Counted from the stretch's first letter, positions 16,139-25,478 are shown. The stretch is 64,000 nucleotides of DNA from DASXRU01 sp036506395 (GCA_036506395.1 DASXRU010000073.1:1-64000), one strand, 5' to 3'. A program made the numbers and translations. The notes: a model not told the origin generated them from the sequence alone.

Positions 16139-17161
16139 TTATTCCTCCGGTGCCGGGCACTCGAACTGCGCGCGCTCTGAATCAAGGTCGTTCGTGATGG
16201 CGACGCAGTCTCCTTCTCCGCCGCACAGAAACTCTTCTGCCGCGGCAAGGTTCTCCGCAGTCAAGTCTATGTACTCCTGACTGGCGCCGTTCGCGATATT
16301 CAGCCTGGCAACGATGACCTGGTGCAAGAGGGCCGTGGTGCAGTCGCCTTCACCCGGCGTTGTGAGAAGGATAGCCTCCAACTGCTCGGCAGTGTAAGAG
16401 GTGCAACCGACGGTCAACCCGCTCTCCAGAACGCTCTCGGGCCAGGCGTCCTCCTGGCAACCTTCACCCAAGGTGCAGAACATTGAGTGGGTCGCCCAGA
16501 AGTCCAGACTCTTGACGTTGGGATCGCATGCGATGGGGCAGTCTAAGGTGGAACAGGTCAAATTCGCCGTGAAGTCGCTCCGCTGTCGCGTGCTGTTGGC
16601 GTGAGCAAAGGCACGGAACACGTAGTTGTGACCGCATAAGAGCTTCACATCCGGGCAATCAGTGGACACCCCGCTATCGAGCAGGAGGTCGCCGATCCGG
16701 ACGGTGACCGATTGGCCTGCCGCGAGGTTGTAGTTCGAGAAGTCGGCATTGCCAGAGAACGACGCCTTGCAGAGAGACTCACCGCAGGTCGGACCGCCGT
16801 TTATATCGGGTGGACAGCTTGAATCAGCCGGCCATCCGAATTGTTCGTAATCGCCTGTTGTCTGCCACTGTATGGTGAACCCGGCGGGCGCGCCGGTGGG
16901 AGACCCGGCCGTGACGTTGATGTCAATGTAGTCCTGGCCCGCACCTCCGCACGAGATGATCGGCGTGGACATCTTTGGCTTGCCTGCGGCGGAACCAGGC
17001 GTGCTGATGAGAAACATCGCAGCAACCGCAATCACAGCAAACCCAAGTATCGCGAAGGCAAGTGTCTCGCGTCTACAGTATTTCTTGATAGTCTTACTCA
17101 CGACTTTTCTTTCTCCTCTCTTCAGAACCGGTTTATTCCGCTCGGTTAAACCCATAACCAC
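16139..17161 (-). CDS. Secreted cysteine-rich protein of unknown function
   Basis: After a basic N-terminus comes one hydrophobic segment (LAFAILGFAVIAVAAMFL, residues ~34-51), a signal or anchor. The ~285 residues outside hold about 20 cysteines. The first part is beta-rich. The second contains a block reading SLDFWATHSMFC, then a WPESVL / AEQLEAILLTTP helical stretch and LLHQVIVARLNIANGAS, which looks like a conserved module of secreted proteins but is unnamed to me. Several starts near the N-terminus are possible. Many disulfides are likely. It stands alone between terminator and repeat-free DNA. Confidence 0.6.
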   Translation of the reverse strand: MVMGLTERNKPVLKRGERKVVSKTIKKYCRRETLAFAILGFAVIAVAAMFLISTPGSAAGKPKMSTPIISCGGAGQDYIDINVTAGSPTGAPAGFTIQWQTTGDYEQFGWPADSSCPPDINGGPTCGESLCKASFSGNADFSNYNLAAGQSVTVRIGDLLLDSGVSTDCPDVKLLCGHNYVFRAFAHANSTRQRSDFTANLTCSTLDCPIACDPNVKSLDFWATHSMFCTLGEGCQEDAWPESVLESGLTVGCTSYTAEQLEAILLTTPGEGDCTTALLHQVIVARLNIANGASQEYIDLTAENLAAAEEFLCGGEGDCVAITNDLDSERAQFECPAPEE

Positions 17162-18226
17162 CGGCTAAACCGGAGGGTCATTTGCGGCTGAAGCTTATAC
17201 TGAAACCTTAAAAGCGAAGAGGCATCCCGGCTAGCGGGCCGGCTCTGAGGACTAAGGTTCAGCACGCCTTAATTCTCAACTGGCGGTCATGTCTTAGTTA
17301 GAGGTAACGCGAACTGTCATTTTGCGGATGAGAGAACCAAGACCCCTCCCAGTCTACGATCCTGCTCTCGCAGCGAAATATTGGTTATCGCCCCTAATAG
17401 ATCTAATCGATAAACTGCTCAATGGCACTGGATCAACCACAAAATAATCGCGGCGTCCGTGCCGGCGCGTGGATATTTCTAGTAGTCGGGAAACCGGCAC
17501 ATCTTGCGCTGAAGCCACGGTTTTGTAAAGGCCTTGAGCCGTATCTTCCGCTTTCAAAAGTCTAAGAACTTCTCGTCGTTTTTCTTCGTGTCAAAGCAAT
17601 GAACTCAGGCAGTGTTTTTTGGAGCTCCTAGTGCTAATCATGTGCCGCCACTGCCTACTGCCGCACAGGCCAAAGGCCGAACCGCCTTCCAAAAAACGAA
17701 GTCAACACCAGAGTCAAAAGAGCAGTTACGAAAGCTGCGAGTCGTTTTCTTTTCAGTCTTGGGAAAGGGGCCGGTAGCAATTCTCATTCGGTTGCGACAC
17801 TGTGCAGTTGAGCGCTCAGCCTCGCATTTTCGCGGACACCGTGCGCCGTGGAGTGCTATTCCTGAAGATGCGATCTGTGTAGCGTGCGCCGTGGATGGCA
17901 GTGCACACCTTCCGACTGCAAAAGGATTCTCATTTTGAGTTGAAAGATGCGTGGTCAAAGCGAGGGGTTTTTGAGTTGATTCTGCTAACAAGAATCACGC
18001 GCGATAGCCGAAAAAATTGTGGAGAAATTGTGGGGCAATTAACAGAAACCCACACAATCTGGCGTATACTGGCGCAGTAGCTAACGGGTGCAACTATACA
18101 CGCCACACCAGGCGCATACTTTCAAGGCCGGGTTCGAGCGCCGTCGCCCGCTCCAGGCTCCTTCGAAAACAGGGAGCTGCATGGTCCGGTGGTCGAGACC
18201 ATGTCGATGGTTAATGGAGACAAACC
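17162..18226. other. Long gene-poor region with tRNA fragment
   Basis: Over 1 kb without a convincing gene. Short open frames here lack ribosome binding sites and protein-like composition. A GC-rich hairpin lies near 17222-17243. The sequence ATTGTGGAGAAATTGTGGGG near 18015 and the tRNA 3' fragment at 18128-18155 suggest the scar of an integrated element. Confidence 0.5.
18128..18155 (+). pseudogene. Diverged 3' end of a tRNA-Gly gene
   Basis: These 28 bases cover T-stem, TTCGAGC loop, acceptor strand CGCCCGC, discriminator T and CCA. They match 26 of 28 bases of the fragment at 2711-2738 in the same orientation. The T-stem no longer pairs fully (CCGGG against GCCGT), so this is a decayed copy. 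No 5' tRNA half lies upstream. Confidence 0.6.
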
Positions 18227-18919
18227 ATGAAAACGCTGATGCTTTTGCCGGTTCTCCTGGCGCTTTCTGTTCCAGGTCAGACCCCGGCTCCCGCCGAATC
18301 TTTCCCGGTGACGGTACTCAGCTCCAGGTGGTTCAAGAGCCGGCAGACAATCGAGAAGCCAGACTCCACCGGAAGCGTACCCGCTGGGGCCATGATACAA
18401 GCCAATAAGGCCTGGGAACGAAACCGAAGATCGGACGCTCCTAGGGCGGGAGAGCCCGATCCAAATGTCGATAGCATGGACGGGCGTAGAGCAGCGATGG
18501 AGAAGAGCGTGCAGGAATCGCGCGGGCCCAAACCGGCAGATGGCTTTGCGTACCGGGCCAAAATCAAGAACGCGAGCACCAAAACTATAGAAGTCCTGTT
18601 CTGGGAATATCAATTCATGCCCTCGGCGAACCCAACAACTGTTTCGCATCGCCAGTTTCTTTGTGGCGTCAATATCAAGCCCCAGAAAGACATTGATGTG
18701 CAGGGGTTCAGCTTGTCCGGTCCCGGCGACGTGATCAATGTGGGAAGCGTGGCTAACGAGTCCCGAAATGGTTTGCAGGAGAGGGTTGTGATCAATCGCG
18801 TCGAATACTCGGACGGAACAATCTGGCAGCGGAAGGACTGGAATTTTGGCGAGGTGAAGTTAAGTGTTGCTCGTGCCCTTCAAGGAGCCTGGGCGCCAGG
18901 TATGTGCAAAGGCCTTTGA
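18227..18919 (+). CDS. Secreted protein of unknown function
   Basis: The 230-residue product has a signal peptide (LMLLPVLLALSVPGQ). Its mature part holds a region reading YRAKIKNASTKTIEVLFWEYQF and ends with VEYSDGTIWQRKDW. The same plan, a statement of ionic or tensile-looking beta strands followed by a DGT-x-W motif, recurs in the lipoprotein at 55223-55687, so the two seem to share a domain. A signal peptide without a lipobox suggests a periplasmic or secreted protein. Confidence 0.65.
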   Translation: MKTLMLLPVLLALSVPGQTPAPAESFPVTVLSSRWFKSRQTIEKPDSTGSVPAGAMIQANKAWERNRRSDAPRAGEPDPNVDSMDGRRAAMEKSVQESRGPKPADGFAYRAKIKNASTKTIEVLFWEYQFMPSANPTTVSHRQFLCGVNIKPQKDIDVQGFSLSGPGDVINVGSVANESRNGLQERVVINRVEYSDGTIWQRKDWNFGEVKLSVARALQGAWAPGMCKGL

Positions 18920-18955
18920 AACTTCGAGCGGGCCAGGATTTAGAAGGAAGGACTT

Positions 18956-19579
18956 ATGAATACCAGACTCATGATAACCGCGGGCGCTCTCGTGTTGCTG
19001 ATCGCCATCACAGGCATGGCCCAGGACCGCGCGACGGGAAGTATTAAAGGAAAAGTTCGCGTCGAGAAGGGAACGCCGGAAGGGGTTGTGGTTGTGCTGC
19101 GGCAGGGTGAACGCGAAATCAGCCGCACCACTGCCGGCAAGAAAGGCGATTTCGTGATTCCACGTATCGCGCCGGGAACTTATGGCGTCAGTTTTCGCAA
19201 GCCTGGACTGAGCGTCGGGTCGATTGACAATATTGAAGTGCGCGCCGGCAAGACGCGTTCCCTGGGTGATCGGCTGATCCTCTCGATTGACGAAGGCTCA
19301 ATCGCTTTCATCCGAGGCAGCGTATTCACGGAAGCGGGCCGTAGCGCGCCGGGCGTGCGGGTCGAGCTGGCAAGAGTTTTGGGTGATGGCTCAGTGAAAA
19401 AGCTGGATGCGCGAATGACGAATGAAACTGGCCAGTTTGTTTTTCGCCTGACACCCGAGGTTGCGACGTATCGGCTGACACTGAAAGCTGATGGGGCCCA
19501 GCCGGCGAGCCAGGATGTCGAGGTGGACGGCGCGGCGGTGTATCGTCGAGCGCTTACCCTCAAACCTGCGACGAATTAG
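18956..19579 (+). CDS. Secreted protein with carboxypeptidase-regulatory-like domains
   Basis: After a signal peptide (ITAGALVLLIAITGMAQ), two beta-sandwich units of ~85 residues follow. The first starts GSIKGKVRVEKGTPEGVVVVL and the second FIRGSVFTEAGRSAPGVRVEL. Both carry the G-x-V plus G-x-F/Y-x-(F/L) pattern of CarboxypepD_reg domains, common in extracellular proteins of Acidobacteria. GGAAGGAC precedes the ATG. It may be co-transcribed with the secreted gene 36 bases upstream and the HTH gene downstream. Confidence 0.8.
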   Translation: MNTRLMITAGALVLLIAITGMAQDRATGSIKGKVRVEKGTPEGVVVVLRQGEREISRTTAGKKGDFVIPRIAPGTYGVSFRKPGLSVGSIDNIEVRAGKTRSLGDRLILSIDEGSIAFIRGSVFTEAGRSAPGVRVELARVLGDGSVKKLDARMTNETGQFVFRLTPEVATYRLTLKADGAQPASQDVEVDGAAVYRRALTLKPATN

Positions 19580-19597
19580 GTTCGACAACATTCCAAA

Positions 19598-19840
19598 ATG
19601 TCCGAGCGGGAAGAATTCCTGACTGCGCGGCAGCTTGCCGAGATTCTTCAGGTGAGCGAGTCAACCGTGCGCCGGCTGGCGCAAAAGCGCCGCATCCCTT
19701 CCGTTCGTCTAACACCCCGCCTGACTCGTTTTCACCTTGACGCTGTGCGCGAGGCGCTCGATGTCCCGCGCGTGCGCGTGCCGGGTGATGAGCGAGTGGA
19801 CGATTCGCAGATGTCCTTCGAAGATTTGCTTTCCAGCTGA
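19598..19840 (+). CDS. Small excisionase-like helix-turn-helix protein
   Basis: The 80-residue protein is mostly one MerR/excisionase-type winged helix: FLTARQLAEILQVSESTVRRL, residues 7-27, then a wing (RIPSVRLTPRLTRFHLDAV). The acidic C-terminal 20 residues are likely disordered. Members bind DNA as regulators or recombination directionality factors. Without an integrase nearby a local regulator is more likely. It begins 18 bases after the preceding stop. Confidence 0.75.
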   Translation: MSEREEFLTARQLAEILQVSESTVRRLAQKRRIPSVRLTPRLTRFHLDAVREALDVPRVRVPGDERVDDSQMSFEDLLSS

Positions 19841-19870
19841 CGGATGTTCGACAAACCAGAGTCGTCGAAA

Positions 19871-20425
19871 TCATTTCGCCGGTCGCGGCAGGCGTGAAAC
19901 GTTAACCTCGATCCAACGGCCATTCTGCTTGACGTAAACCCGCGGCGGTCTAATAGAAAACTTTCTCCCGAACGCGGGATTCGTAGACAGAAAGCGCCGA
20001 ACTGTCTGGTTGTCCCCGGTTGCTACTCGCCAGCTGTTATCCTCGCGAACCAGATACTGTTGCACCACGATTTTCCCCTCGGCGGGGATGGGTCGCAGCA
20101 CGCTCCCGTACATCACCGTATCGACGACGGCCAAGTTGTTCGAAATGTGCACTGCGCCAATGTCCAATCGATTGAGCTGGTACATGTCGCGCGTTCTTTG
20201 CAGGGTGGAGGTGAAGCGTTCGCGCGAGATGCGCGCGCGAGAACTCGAGGGCAGAATTTCGTAAAGCGAGGTGTACTGACCCGCCTTCAATTGGTCGAAC
20301 ACTCGCTGGACCACGGCGCGCACATCGCTTTCCTGCGTCATGGCGCCTGTCCCTGTCGCGAATGAAACCAACAACAAGAACGCTGCCGCGACGACGGTTA
20401 GTGTTATCGCAGTTCTAATCTTCAT
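19871..20425 (-). CDS. Secreted protein of unknown function
   Basis: The start is set at ATG 20425 (MKIRTAITLTVVAAAFLLL), which gives a clean signal peptide; the longer frame adds a charged leader. The mature ~155 residues begin VRAVVQRVFDQLKAGQYTSL and look like the NTF2-like fold: helices, then strands around VDTVMYGSVLRPIP and SWRVATGDNQ. The start overlaps the end of the upstream small membrane protein, so the two are coupled. Function unknown. Confidence 0.6.
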   Translation of the reverse strand: MKIRTAITLTVVAAAFLLLVSFATGTGAMTQESDVRAVVQRVFDQLKAGQYTSLYEILPSSSRARISRERFTSTLQRTRDMYQLNRLDIGAVHISNNLAVVDTVMYGSVLRPIPAEGKIVVQQYLVREDNSWRVATGDNQTVRRFLSTNPAFGRKFSIRPPRVYVKQNGRWIEVNVSRLPRPAK

Positions 20426-20627
20426 CGCTATCCTCAGAATCACCGGCGCCTTTTTCAGTTGCCTCCGCATCAGCATTACTCCGACTCAAGCGGAGGCGAA
20501 AGCCGACAAACCACGCCACTGCTCCCAGGACTCCGATGACAAAAGCCGCGTCCGTTTTACCATTCCAGAGGGCTATGGCAGATGAAATCAAAAGCAAAAA
20601 GGCGAGGATGGTGCAGATTTGTTCCAA
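20415..20627 (-). CDS. Small two-helix membrane protein
   Basis: Seventy residues contain two hydrophobic segments (ICTILAFLLLISSAIALW and FVIGVLGAVAWFVGFRL) and an acidic tail (GAGDSEDSDED). No family was recognised. Its stop overlaps the start of the following secreted protein, and it begins 10 bases after the DsbD-like lipoprotein gene, so it is probably part of the same transcript. Confidence 0.55.
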   Translation of the reverse strand: MEQICTILAFLLLISSAIALWNGKTDAAFVIGVLGAVAWFVGFRLRLSRSNADAEATEKGAGDSEDSDED

Positions 20628-20637
20628 GTGCTATCCG

Positions 20638-21195
20638 TTATTTAACCGTCAAATGCAGGTCTGAGTTGATGGCTGCGGGGGCGTAGCAAGTCGAATCGTC
20701 GCAGGCCTGGACGTGCAGTATCAACCCGATTACCCGTGCGCCCTTAGCCGCATCGCCGCTAGCTTGCAATGGCAGTTTGATTGTAGCGTCGCCTTCATAA
20801 ACTGACAGCGGTTTCTCAGCGAAGCTGAATTTCTTAGTAACCGGCGTGGGATAGATCGGTTTGCCGGTGGTGATGCCCTTGCTTGGCCCAGCTTCGACCG
20901 CGGTCGCGATCAGGTAAGGAAACGTCGGCGGATTCGCATTGATGTGATAGCCCTCGGAAATTGCCATTCGCACCTCCGCCTCAGCCGAGCCGCCGGCCGC
21001 GATTTCAATGTTCGGGGCCGCTGCCTTTACGACATCGGCGGATGAGACCTTGCGGGAAATGGCCGGCATCACGACGGGACTGGCTGTTGCCGGCACTACA
21101 TTAGAGGATGGTTTCGGTTCGCCGCCGCAGGCCGCGCAAATTAGCGGCAAGCCAAACATTATCCCTTTGAGTTTCGTTATGTAGCCTCGATTCAT
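20638..21195 (-). CDS. DsbD-alpha-like lipoprotein
   Basis: A lipobox (LICAAC, Cys at ~23) marks a lipoprotein. The mature domain starts with SADVVKAAAPNIEIAAGGSA and continues ISEGYHINANPP...FPYLIAT, the immunoglobulin-like fold of the DsbD N-terminal domain. The pair in VQACDDSTCYAPA corresponds to the redox cysteines of DsbD-alpha. It may deliver electrons to periplasmic disulfide proteins. No DsbD membrane part is encoded next to it. Its start overlaps the stop of the DUF4349 gene. Confidence 0.8.
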   Translation of the reverse strand: MNRGYITKLKGIMFGLPLICAACGGEPKPSSNVVPATASPVVMPAISRKVSSADVVKAAAPNIEIAAGGSAEAEVRMAISEGYHINANPPTFPYLIATAVEAGPSKGITTGKPIYPTPVTKKFSFAEKPLSVYEGDATIKLPLQASGDAAKGARVIGLILHVQACDDSTCYAPAAINSDLHLTVK

Positions 21196-22124
21196 TCCGT
21201 GAGTTCGACTCCATCCGTCTTCTGTCGCTTAGTGCGCGTGCGCCGTAGACGCTTGATCACAAACTTCGCCATCAACGCCAGCGGTAAAACGACAAGAACA
21301 AGAACTGGCAACAATGCTATGATTGCTCGGATCAAGAAATAAATGATCGCTACGGCCACAGCAAATCCGTCGGAGAAAGCTGACTTTATGCTAAACCAAA
21401 ACCCGGCCGCATTAACGATCTGGGTCGTAGTCTGCAAGGTGACGTTTATCGTTGAAAGGCTGGCTTGATTCTCCAGGAAGCGGCGCCGACCCTCAAGTTT
21501 CTCTATTTCAGTTCGAACATTGGCAAGCTCTCTCTGAACCTGCAGGGCCTCCTCAACTTTTCCCGCACGCTTCATGATTTCAATAAACTGAGCTTCTAGA
21601 GCCTTCTGGTTCTTGATTCGGGCTTCCAGATCAATGAACTCCTCGGTGACATCCTGCCCCGTAATCTTTTCCTGGGTCACGCGGATTCCTGCTGCGCGAA
21701 TCTCTTCCATAACCTGGTTGAACTGCGCCGCAGGAACGCGAACCACGAGCCTGACGGTTATCTCAGGTCTTGTTTTGTCTTCAGTGGTGCGCTGGGTAGC
21801 CTCAGAAGTTACGATAAAGCCCTGATGGGATTCGGCGATCGAAACGATTTTGGGCTGGCTCTCGGTCGGGGAGGCTACTTCGATTGTCAGGTCGGCGTTA
21901 CGGATAATCTTGCGCTCGATTGCCTGATACGCCGCATTAGCCGCGTCGGCTTGATTCAACGAGGCCTCTTTTTCCTCCGAGGATCCACTGATTCTAAGAA
22001 CGCTCTTGGATTCCCCGACTTTAGCTGATTTTTCGTCCCCAGACTCCCGCTCCGAGCGCAGGCTACCGCATCCAGAAAGGCCGAAGAACGCAACGCTTAT
22101 TAGAAGGACAAGAGTGAATCGCAT
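21192..22124 (-). CDS. DUF4349 membrane lipoprotein
   Basis: The N-terminus is a lipoprotein signal (FFGLSGCGS). The central region is DUF4349: a strand-rich part (RNADLTIEVASP) followed by a coiled coil around residues 140-225 (LEARIKNQKALEAQFIEIMK). Near the C-terminus a hydrophobic segment (VAIIYFLIRAIIALLPVLVLVVL) and a basic tail place it across a membrane. Proteins of this family are envelope proteins of unclear function. The ATGA overlap with the DsbD-like gene suggests they work together. Confidence 0.85.
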   Translation of the reverse strand: MRFTLVLLISVAFFGLSGCGSLRSERESGDEKSAKVGESKSVLRISGSSEEKEASLNQADAANAAYQAIERKIIRNADLTIEVASPTESQPKIVSIAESHQGFIVTSEATQRTTEDKTRPEITVRLVVRVPAAQFNQVMEEIRAAGIRVTQEKITGQDVTEEFIDLEARIKNQKALEAQFIEIMKRAGKVEEALQVQRELANVRTEIEKLEGRRRFLENQASLSTINVTLQTTTQIVNAAGFWFSIKSAFSDGFAVAVAIIYFLIRAIIALLPVLVLVVLPLALMAKFVIKRLRRTRTKRQKTDGVELTE

Positions 22125-22194
22125 GAATTAGCTCCGAGGGATCAGTTATTCTTGAACGCTCTCGACGTTCCGAGCTTGCGCTCTTGGACGCCAC

Positions 22195-23547
22195 TTATCC
22201 TTCGCTCGGCTCCTTTTCTTTAGCCTCAGGCTTCCTAATGCCGAACTTTTCCAAACGATATTGCAAAGTTCGGAACGTCAGCCCCAATAACTTCGCTGCC
22301 TTCGTGATGTTGTAATCGGTCTGCTGCATGGCCTGGGTAATCAGATCTCTCTCCACGTCTTCAAAGGCAATGCCCTGCGGCGGGAGTTTGAAAGCTCCCT
22401 CGGAAGCAGGCCGCGACTCCTGGCGCACCTCCAAAGGCATGTCCTCAGGTGTAATCATGTCGCCTTCGCAAAGCAGGATGGCGCGCTCGATCGCTGATTC
22501 AAGCTGGCGCACGTTACCGGGCCAGCTATAGTCCTGCATCATTCGTTTGGTTTCCGTTGTCAGTCCACGAACCAGACGCGAAGTATTGCGGGTGTGTTTC
22601 TTCAGGAAGTAGTCGATCAGAACAGGAATATCATCCCGCCGTTCTCGCAAAGGTGGCACATCAACCGACAGGACGTTGATACGGTAATAAAGATCGTCCC
22701 GGAACCTCCCGTCCGCAACCATCGCTCGCAGGTCGCGATTGGTGGCGGCAATCACACGCACGTCAACCGAAATCTCGCGGTTGCCGCCAACCCGCCGGAT
22801 CTTGTGTTCCTGCAAAGCGCGCAGAAGCTTAGCCTGGATCCCCACATCCAACTCGGCAATTTCGTCCAGGAAAAGCGAGCCGCGATCCGCAACCTCAAAC
22901 AGCCCCTTCTTCTCGGCATGGGCGCCCGTGAATGAGCCCTTCTCGTGCCCGAACAGTTCGGACTCTAAGAGGTTTTCGTTTATGGCCGCACAGTTTACGG
23001 CCTGGAACATTTCTGTCGCCCGCGGACTCTGATTGTGAATAGCGCGAGCGATCAATTCTTTGCCCGTGCCGGACTCGCCGCGAATAAGCACGGTCGAATT
23101 CGACCTGGCCACTTTGAGGATCATCTTCTTGACCGCTTCCATCTCCGGCGAAGCAGAAACGATCTCGACGTCCAGCGCCTCCAGCTTGTCCAGGGCACGG
23201 TTGATAGTTTCAAGCAATGCCTCCCGGTCGTAGGGCTTCTGCAGGTAATCAAAAGCGCCACGCCGCAGCGCTTCCTTTGCCGAGTCGATCGAACCGTGCG
23301 CGGTTAAGAGAATAACGATGATCGAAGAATCCAGTCCCAGCAAATGCTGCAGCAACTCGATACCATCCATGCCCGTCATCTTCAGATCAGTCAAAGCCAG
23401 ATCGAAACTCCGGTCTTTGGCAAACTTAATCGCCGCTTCGCCCGACGCAGCAGTAGTCACGTCGTAGCCCTCGCTCGAAAGGATCATCTCAAGAATTTCG
23501 CGTTGGGATTTTTCGTCATCAACTACGAGTATGCTCTTGCGTGCCAT
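22195..23547 (-). CDS. NtrC-type sigma-54-dependent response regulator
   Basis: From ATG 23547 the product is 450 residues; the longer frame adds 21 unrelated residues. The receiver domain has Asp54 as phosphorylation site and the DD pair at 10-11. The AAA+ domain shows Walker A (GESGTGKE), the sigma-54 contact loop as GSFTGA, and Walker B (LFLDEIAEL). A Fis-type helix-turn-helix ends it (NITKAAKLLGLTFRTLQYRL). It activates sigma-54 promoters when phosphorylated by the kinase encoded directly upstream, which it overlaps by 29 bases. Confidence 0.95.
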   Translation of the reverse strand: MARKSILVVDDEKSQREILEMILSSEGYDVTTAASGEAAIKFAKDRSFDLALTDLKMTGMDGIELLQHLLGLDSSIIVILLTAHGSIDSAKEALRRGAFDYLQKPYDREALLETINRALDKLEALDVEIVSASPEMEAVKKMILKVARSNSTVLIRGESGTGKELIARAIHNQSPRATEMFQAVNCAAINENLLESELFGHEKGSFTGAHAEKKGLFEVADRGSLFLDEIAELDVGIQAKLLRALQEHKIRRVGGNREISVDVRVIAATNRDLRAMVADGRFRDDLYYRINVLSVDVPPLRERRDDIPVLIDYFLKKHTRNTSRLVRGLTTETKRMMQDYSWPGNVRQLESAIERAILLCEGDMITPEDMPLEVRQESRPASEGAFKLPPQGIAFEDVERDLITQAMQQTDYNITKAAKLLGLTFRTLQYRLEKFGIRKPEAKEKEPSEG

Positions 23548-25075
23548 TCCGTAATCTATCTCCCTTTCCCTTTGCCGGCAGTGTAATGATAAACGTGGTG
23601 CCGCTGCCAACTTTCGATGTTACGTTGATTGTTCCTCCGTGATCGTCTACGGCTTTCTTCACAATCGCCAGGCCCAGGCCAGTGCCGGTATCTTTGGTCG
23701 AGTAGTATGGCTCGAACACCTTTGAGATGTCTTCCGGAGCAATTCCGCGTCCCGTGTCTGTAACTTCGATGCGCGCTCGGCGTCCTGACTCTTCACCAGC
23801 CAGCAAGATCGACAGACTCCCACTTCCTCCATCCATCGCCTGTACTCCGTTAATGACCAGATTGGTCATCATCGAACGCAGCGCCTCTGTGTCGCCCATA
23901 ACTCGCGGAATGTCTCCGCTCTTTTCCACTGTTGTCTTGATCCCGCTCTCTATAGCCTGGGCTTCTATGATTCGCAATGCGTCCTGGGATATTGCGTAGA
24001 GATCGAGTGACTCCAACTCAAGCTCTGAGGGGCGCGAATAGTTCAGGAATTCTGAGATACGCGTATTTATTCGCGCAACTTCCGTCTTGAGCTGCCCCGC
24101 CAGCCGCGCGAAGGTTTGTCGTTTCTCCGGTTCTTCCGGAGCAAAGCTGGTGCGCAGATAGTCGAGCGTCAGATTAATATAATTGAGGGGGTTACGGATC
24201 TCGTGGGCAATCGCTGAAGCCAGGCGACCAACTACTGCCGCTTTTTCCGCCTGGTGAAGTTGCGCCTCAAGCTCGCGCGTGCGACTGAGCTTGGCGGTCA
24301 TTTCATTGAAGAGGCTCGTCAGCTCGCCCATCTCATCGTGGCTATTAGGCATGGGCACACGGAAACTAAAATCTCCCAACGCCACTCGTCTCGCTGCCGT
24401 TGACAGATACCTGATGGGACGAGTGAAGCGCCAGACAACGATCGTCGTCAAGAATGTAGTTACCAGCAACACAGCGAGGGTGTAGAGCAGCGACTGGCGC
24501 GCCTGGTGCTCCAACAGATTAGTTAAGCTGCTGGCCGAGCCGAGCACGACGATGATGTACCAGCGCCCCTTGTTTGTCTCCACTGGAAAATAAAATGCCC
24601 CGGGGTCGCCGCCCCGCAATTGCGTGGCAACGTTCATCCCTTCCGGTAAAGAGGCATTGTCGGTGGCCAGTCCCATGGCGCTGTTCAGCGGTGGCAGTGA
24701 AACATCTTTCACTCGCACAAAACGCTTCGAGCCATCGGGATTTGTAGTGGGAGCGTTGTCTCGATTCAAACTGTCCTGGATGTTTCCGTCACCGTCGACT
24801 ACTAAAACGTTCTTGATGCGTCCCGCCTGCTCATCAAGCACCGGCTGCTGGGTTTCTTTGCGCATCTCATACAGCCACTGGCCGCTCGAAATACTATTTA
24901 TTCCCAACGCCACGCCTGCCATGATCGCCTGTTCTTGTTCGACGATCAGGCTGGCGTTGCTTCGCACAGCGCGTAGATTCACGTAGTACTGCACGCCGAG
25001 AGTTAAGACCAGAAGCGCTGCCAGCAGTACTAGCAGCCGAACCCGGAAGCTGTTGAAAAGTGCGCGCAAGTTCAT
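23519..25075 (-). CDS. Membrane sensor histidine kinase (NtrB/AtoS type)
   Basis: The 518-residue kinase has a transmembrane helix at ~13-33, a periplasmic sensor of ~155 residues, a second helix at ~196-216, a HAMP linker, the HisKA domain with phosphorylated His291 (AIAHEIRNPLNY) and a GHKL ATPase domain (NLVINGVQAM, DTGRGIAPE, GTGLGLAIV). It is the partner of the overlapping sigma-54 regulator. The signal sensed cannot be told from sequence; the sensor domain resembles the single-Cache type. Confidence 0.93.
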   Translation of the reverse strand: MNLRALFNSFRVRLLVLLAALLVLTLGVQYYVNLRAVRSNASLIVEQEQAIMAGVALGINSISSGQWLYEMRKETQQPVLDEQAGRIKNVLVVDGDGNIQDSLNRDNAPTTNPDGSKRFVRVKDVSLPPLNSAMGLATDNASLPEGMNVATQLRGGDPGAFYFPVETNKGRWYIIVVLGSASSLTNLLEHQARQSLLYTLAVLLVTTFLTTIVVWRFTRPIRYLSTAARRVALGDFSFRVPMPNSHDEMGELTSLFNEMTAKLSRTRELEAQLHQAEKAAVVGRLASAIAHEIRNPLNYINLTLDYLRTSFAPEEPEKRQTFARLAGQLKTEVARINTRISEFLNYSRPSELELESLDLYAISQDALRIIEAQAIESGIKTTVEKSGDIPRVMGDTEALRSMMTNLVINGVQAMDGGSGSLSILLAGEESGRRARIEVTDTGRGIAPEDISKVFEPYYSTKDTGTGLGLAIVKKAVDDHGGTINVTSKVGSGTTFIITLPAKGKGDRLRNGTQEHTRS

Positions 25076-25478
25076 TTTTTTCTCTCCCTGGCACCAGCCT
25101 CCGAATGATTTGCGGACAAATGCAATCCGTTGCAGAGCAGGATGACCGCATCTGCCAAAATGCCAGTGAATTGGGTTGCTGCCCTATGTTTGTGATGTTA
25201 TAGTTGCAGCGGTCTCAAGGCAAACTCCCCCGAGGCCGCCTATTGGGTATTCTTCCCACCTCACGGCTTTGGACTTAAGGTTGAAGTAAAAGTAGGAATT
25301 CGTAAGCGGTTTTTGAATGATCTCAACACTTCAATTCTTTGTTAGCGGAGGGCCCCGGCGCCAGGCATCAGCCTGTGCGTCTAAACTGAAATTGTAATCG
25401 GAAAAAGTGGGTCCATCAGACTTTATGTTTGATAGGGACCACTTCTTGTTTTCCGTAGTTTTTACCAAGGAGTTACAG
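25076..25478. other. Divergent intergenic region between kinase and PBP
   Basis: This stretch should carry the promoters of the two-component operon (leftwards) and of the penicillin-binding protein (rightwards). Apart from a hairpin close to the PBP start, no motif was recognised. Confidence 0.45.
25405..25444 (+). promoter_or_regulatory. Leader hairpin ahead of the PBP gene
   Basis: AAGTGG(G)TCC pairs with GGACCACTT around a ~21-base loop, 35 bases before the ATG and just upstream of the AAGGAG site. It could modulate translation or mark a short attenuator. No known riboswitch pattern is seen. Confidence 0.3.

Noticed and set aside
17638..17991. Minus-strand 117-codon ORF
   Set aside because: No ribosome binding site, unlikely composition and no recognisable motif.
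19598..19840. Phage excisionase as sign of a prophage
   Set aside because: No integrase or phage genes nearby; the small HTH fold is common in ordinary regulators.
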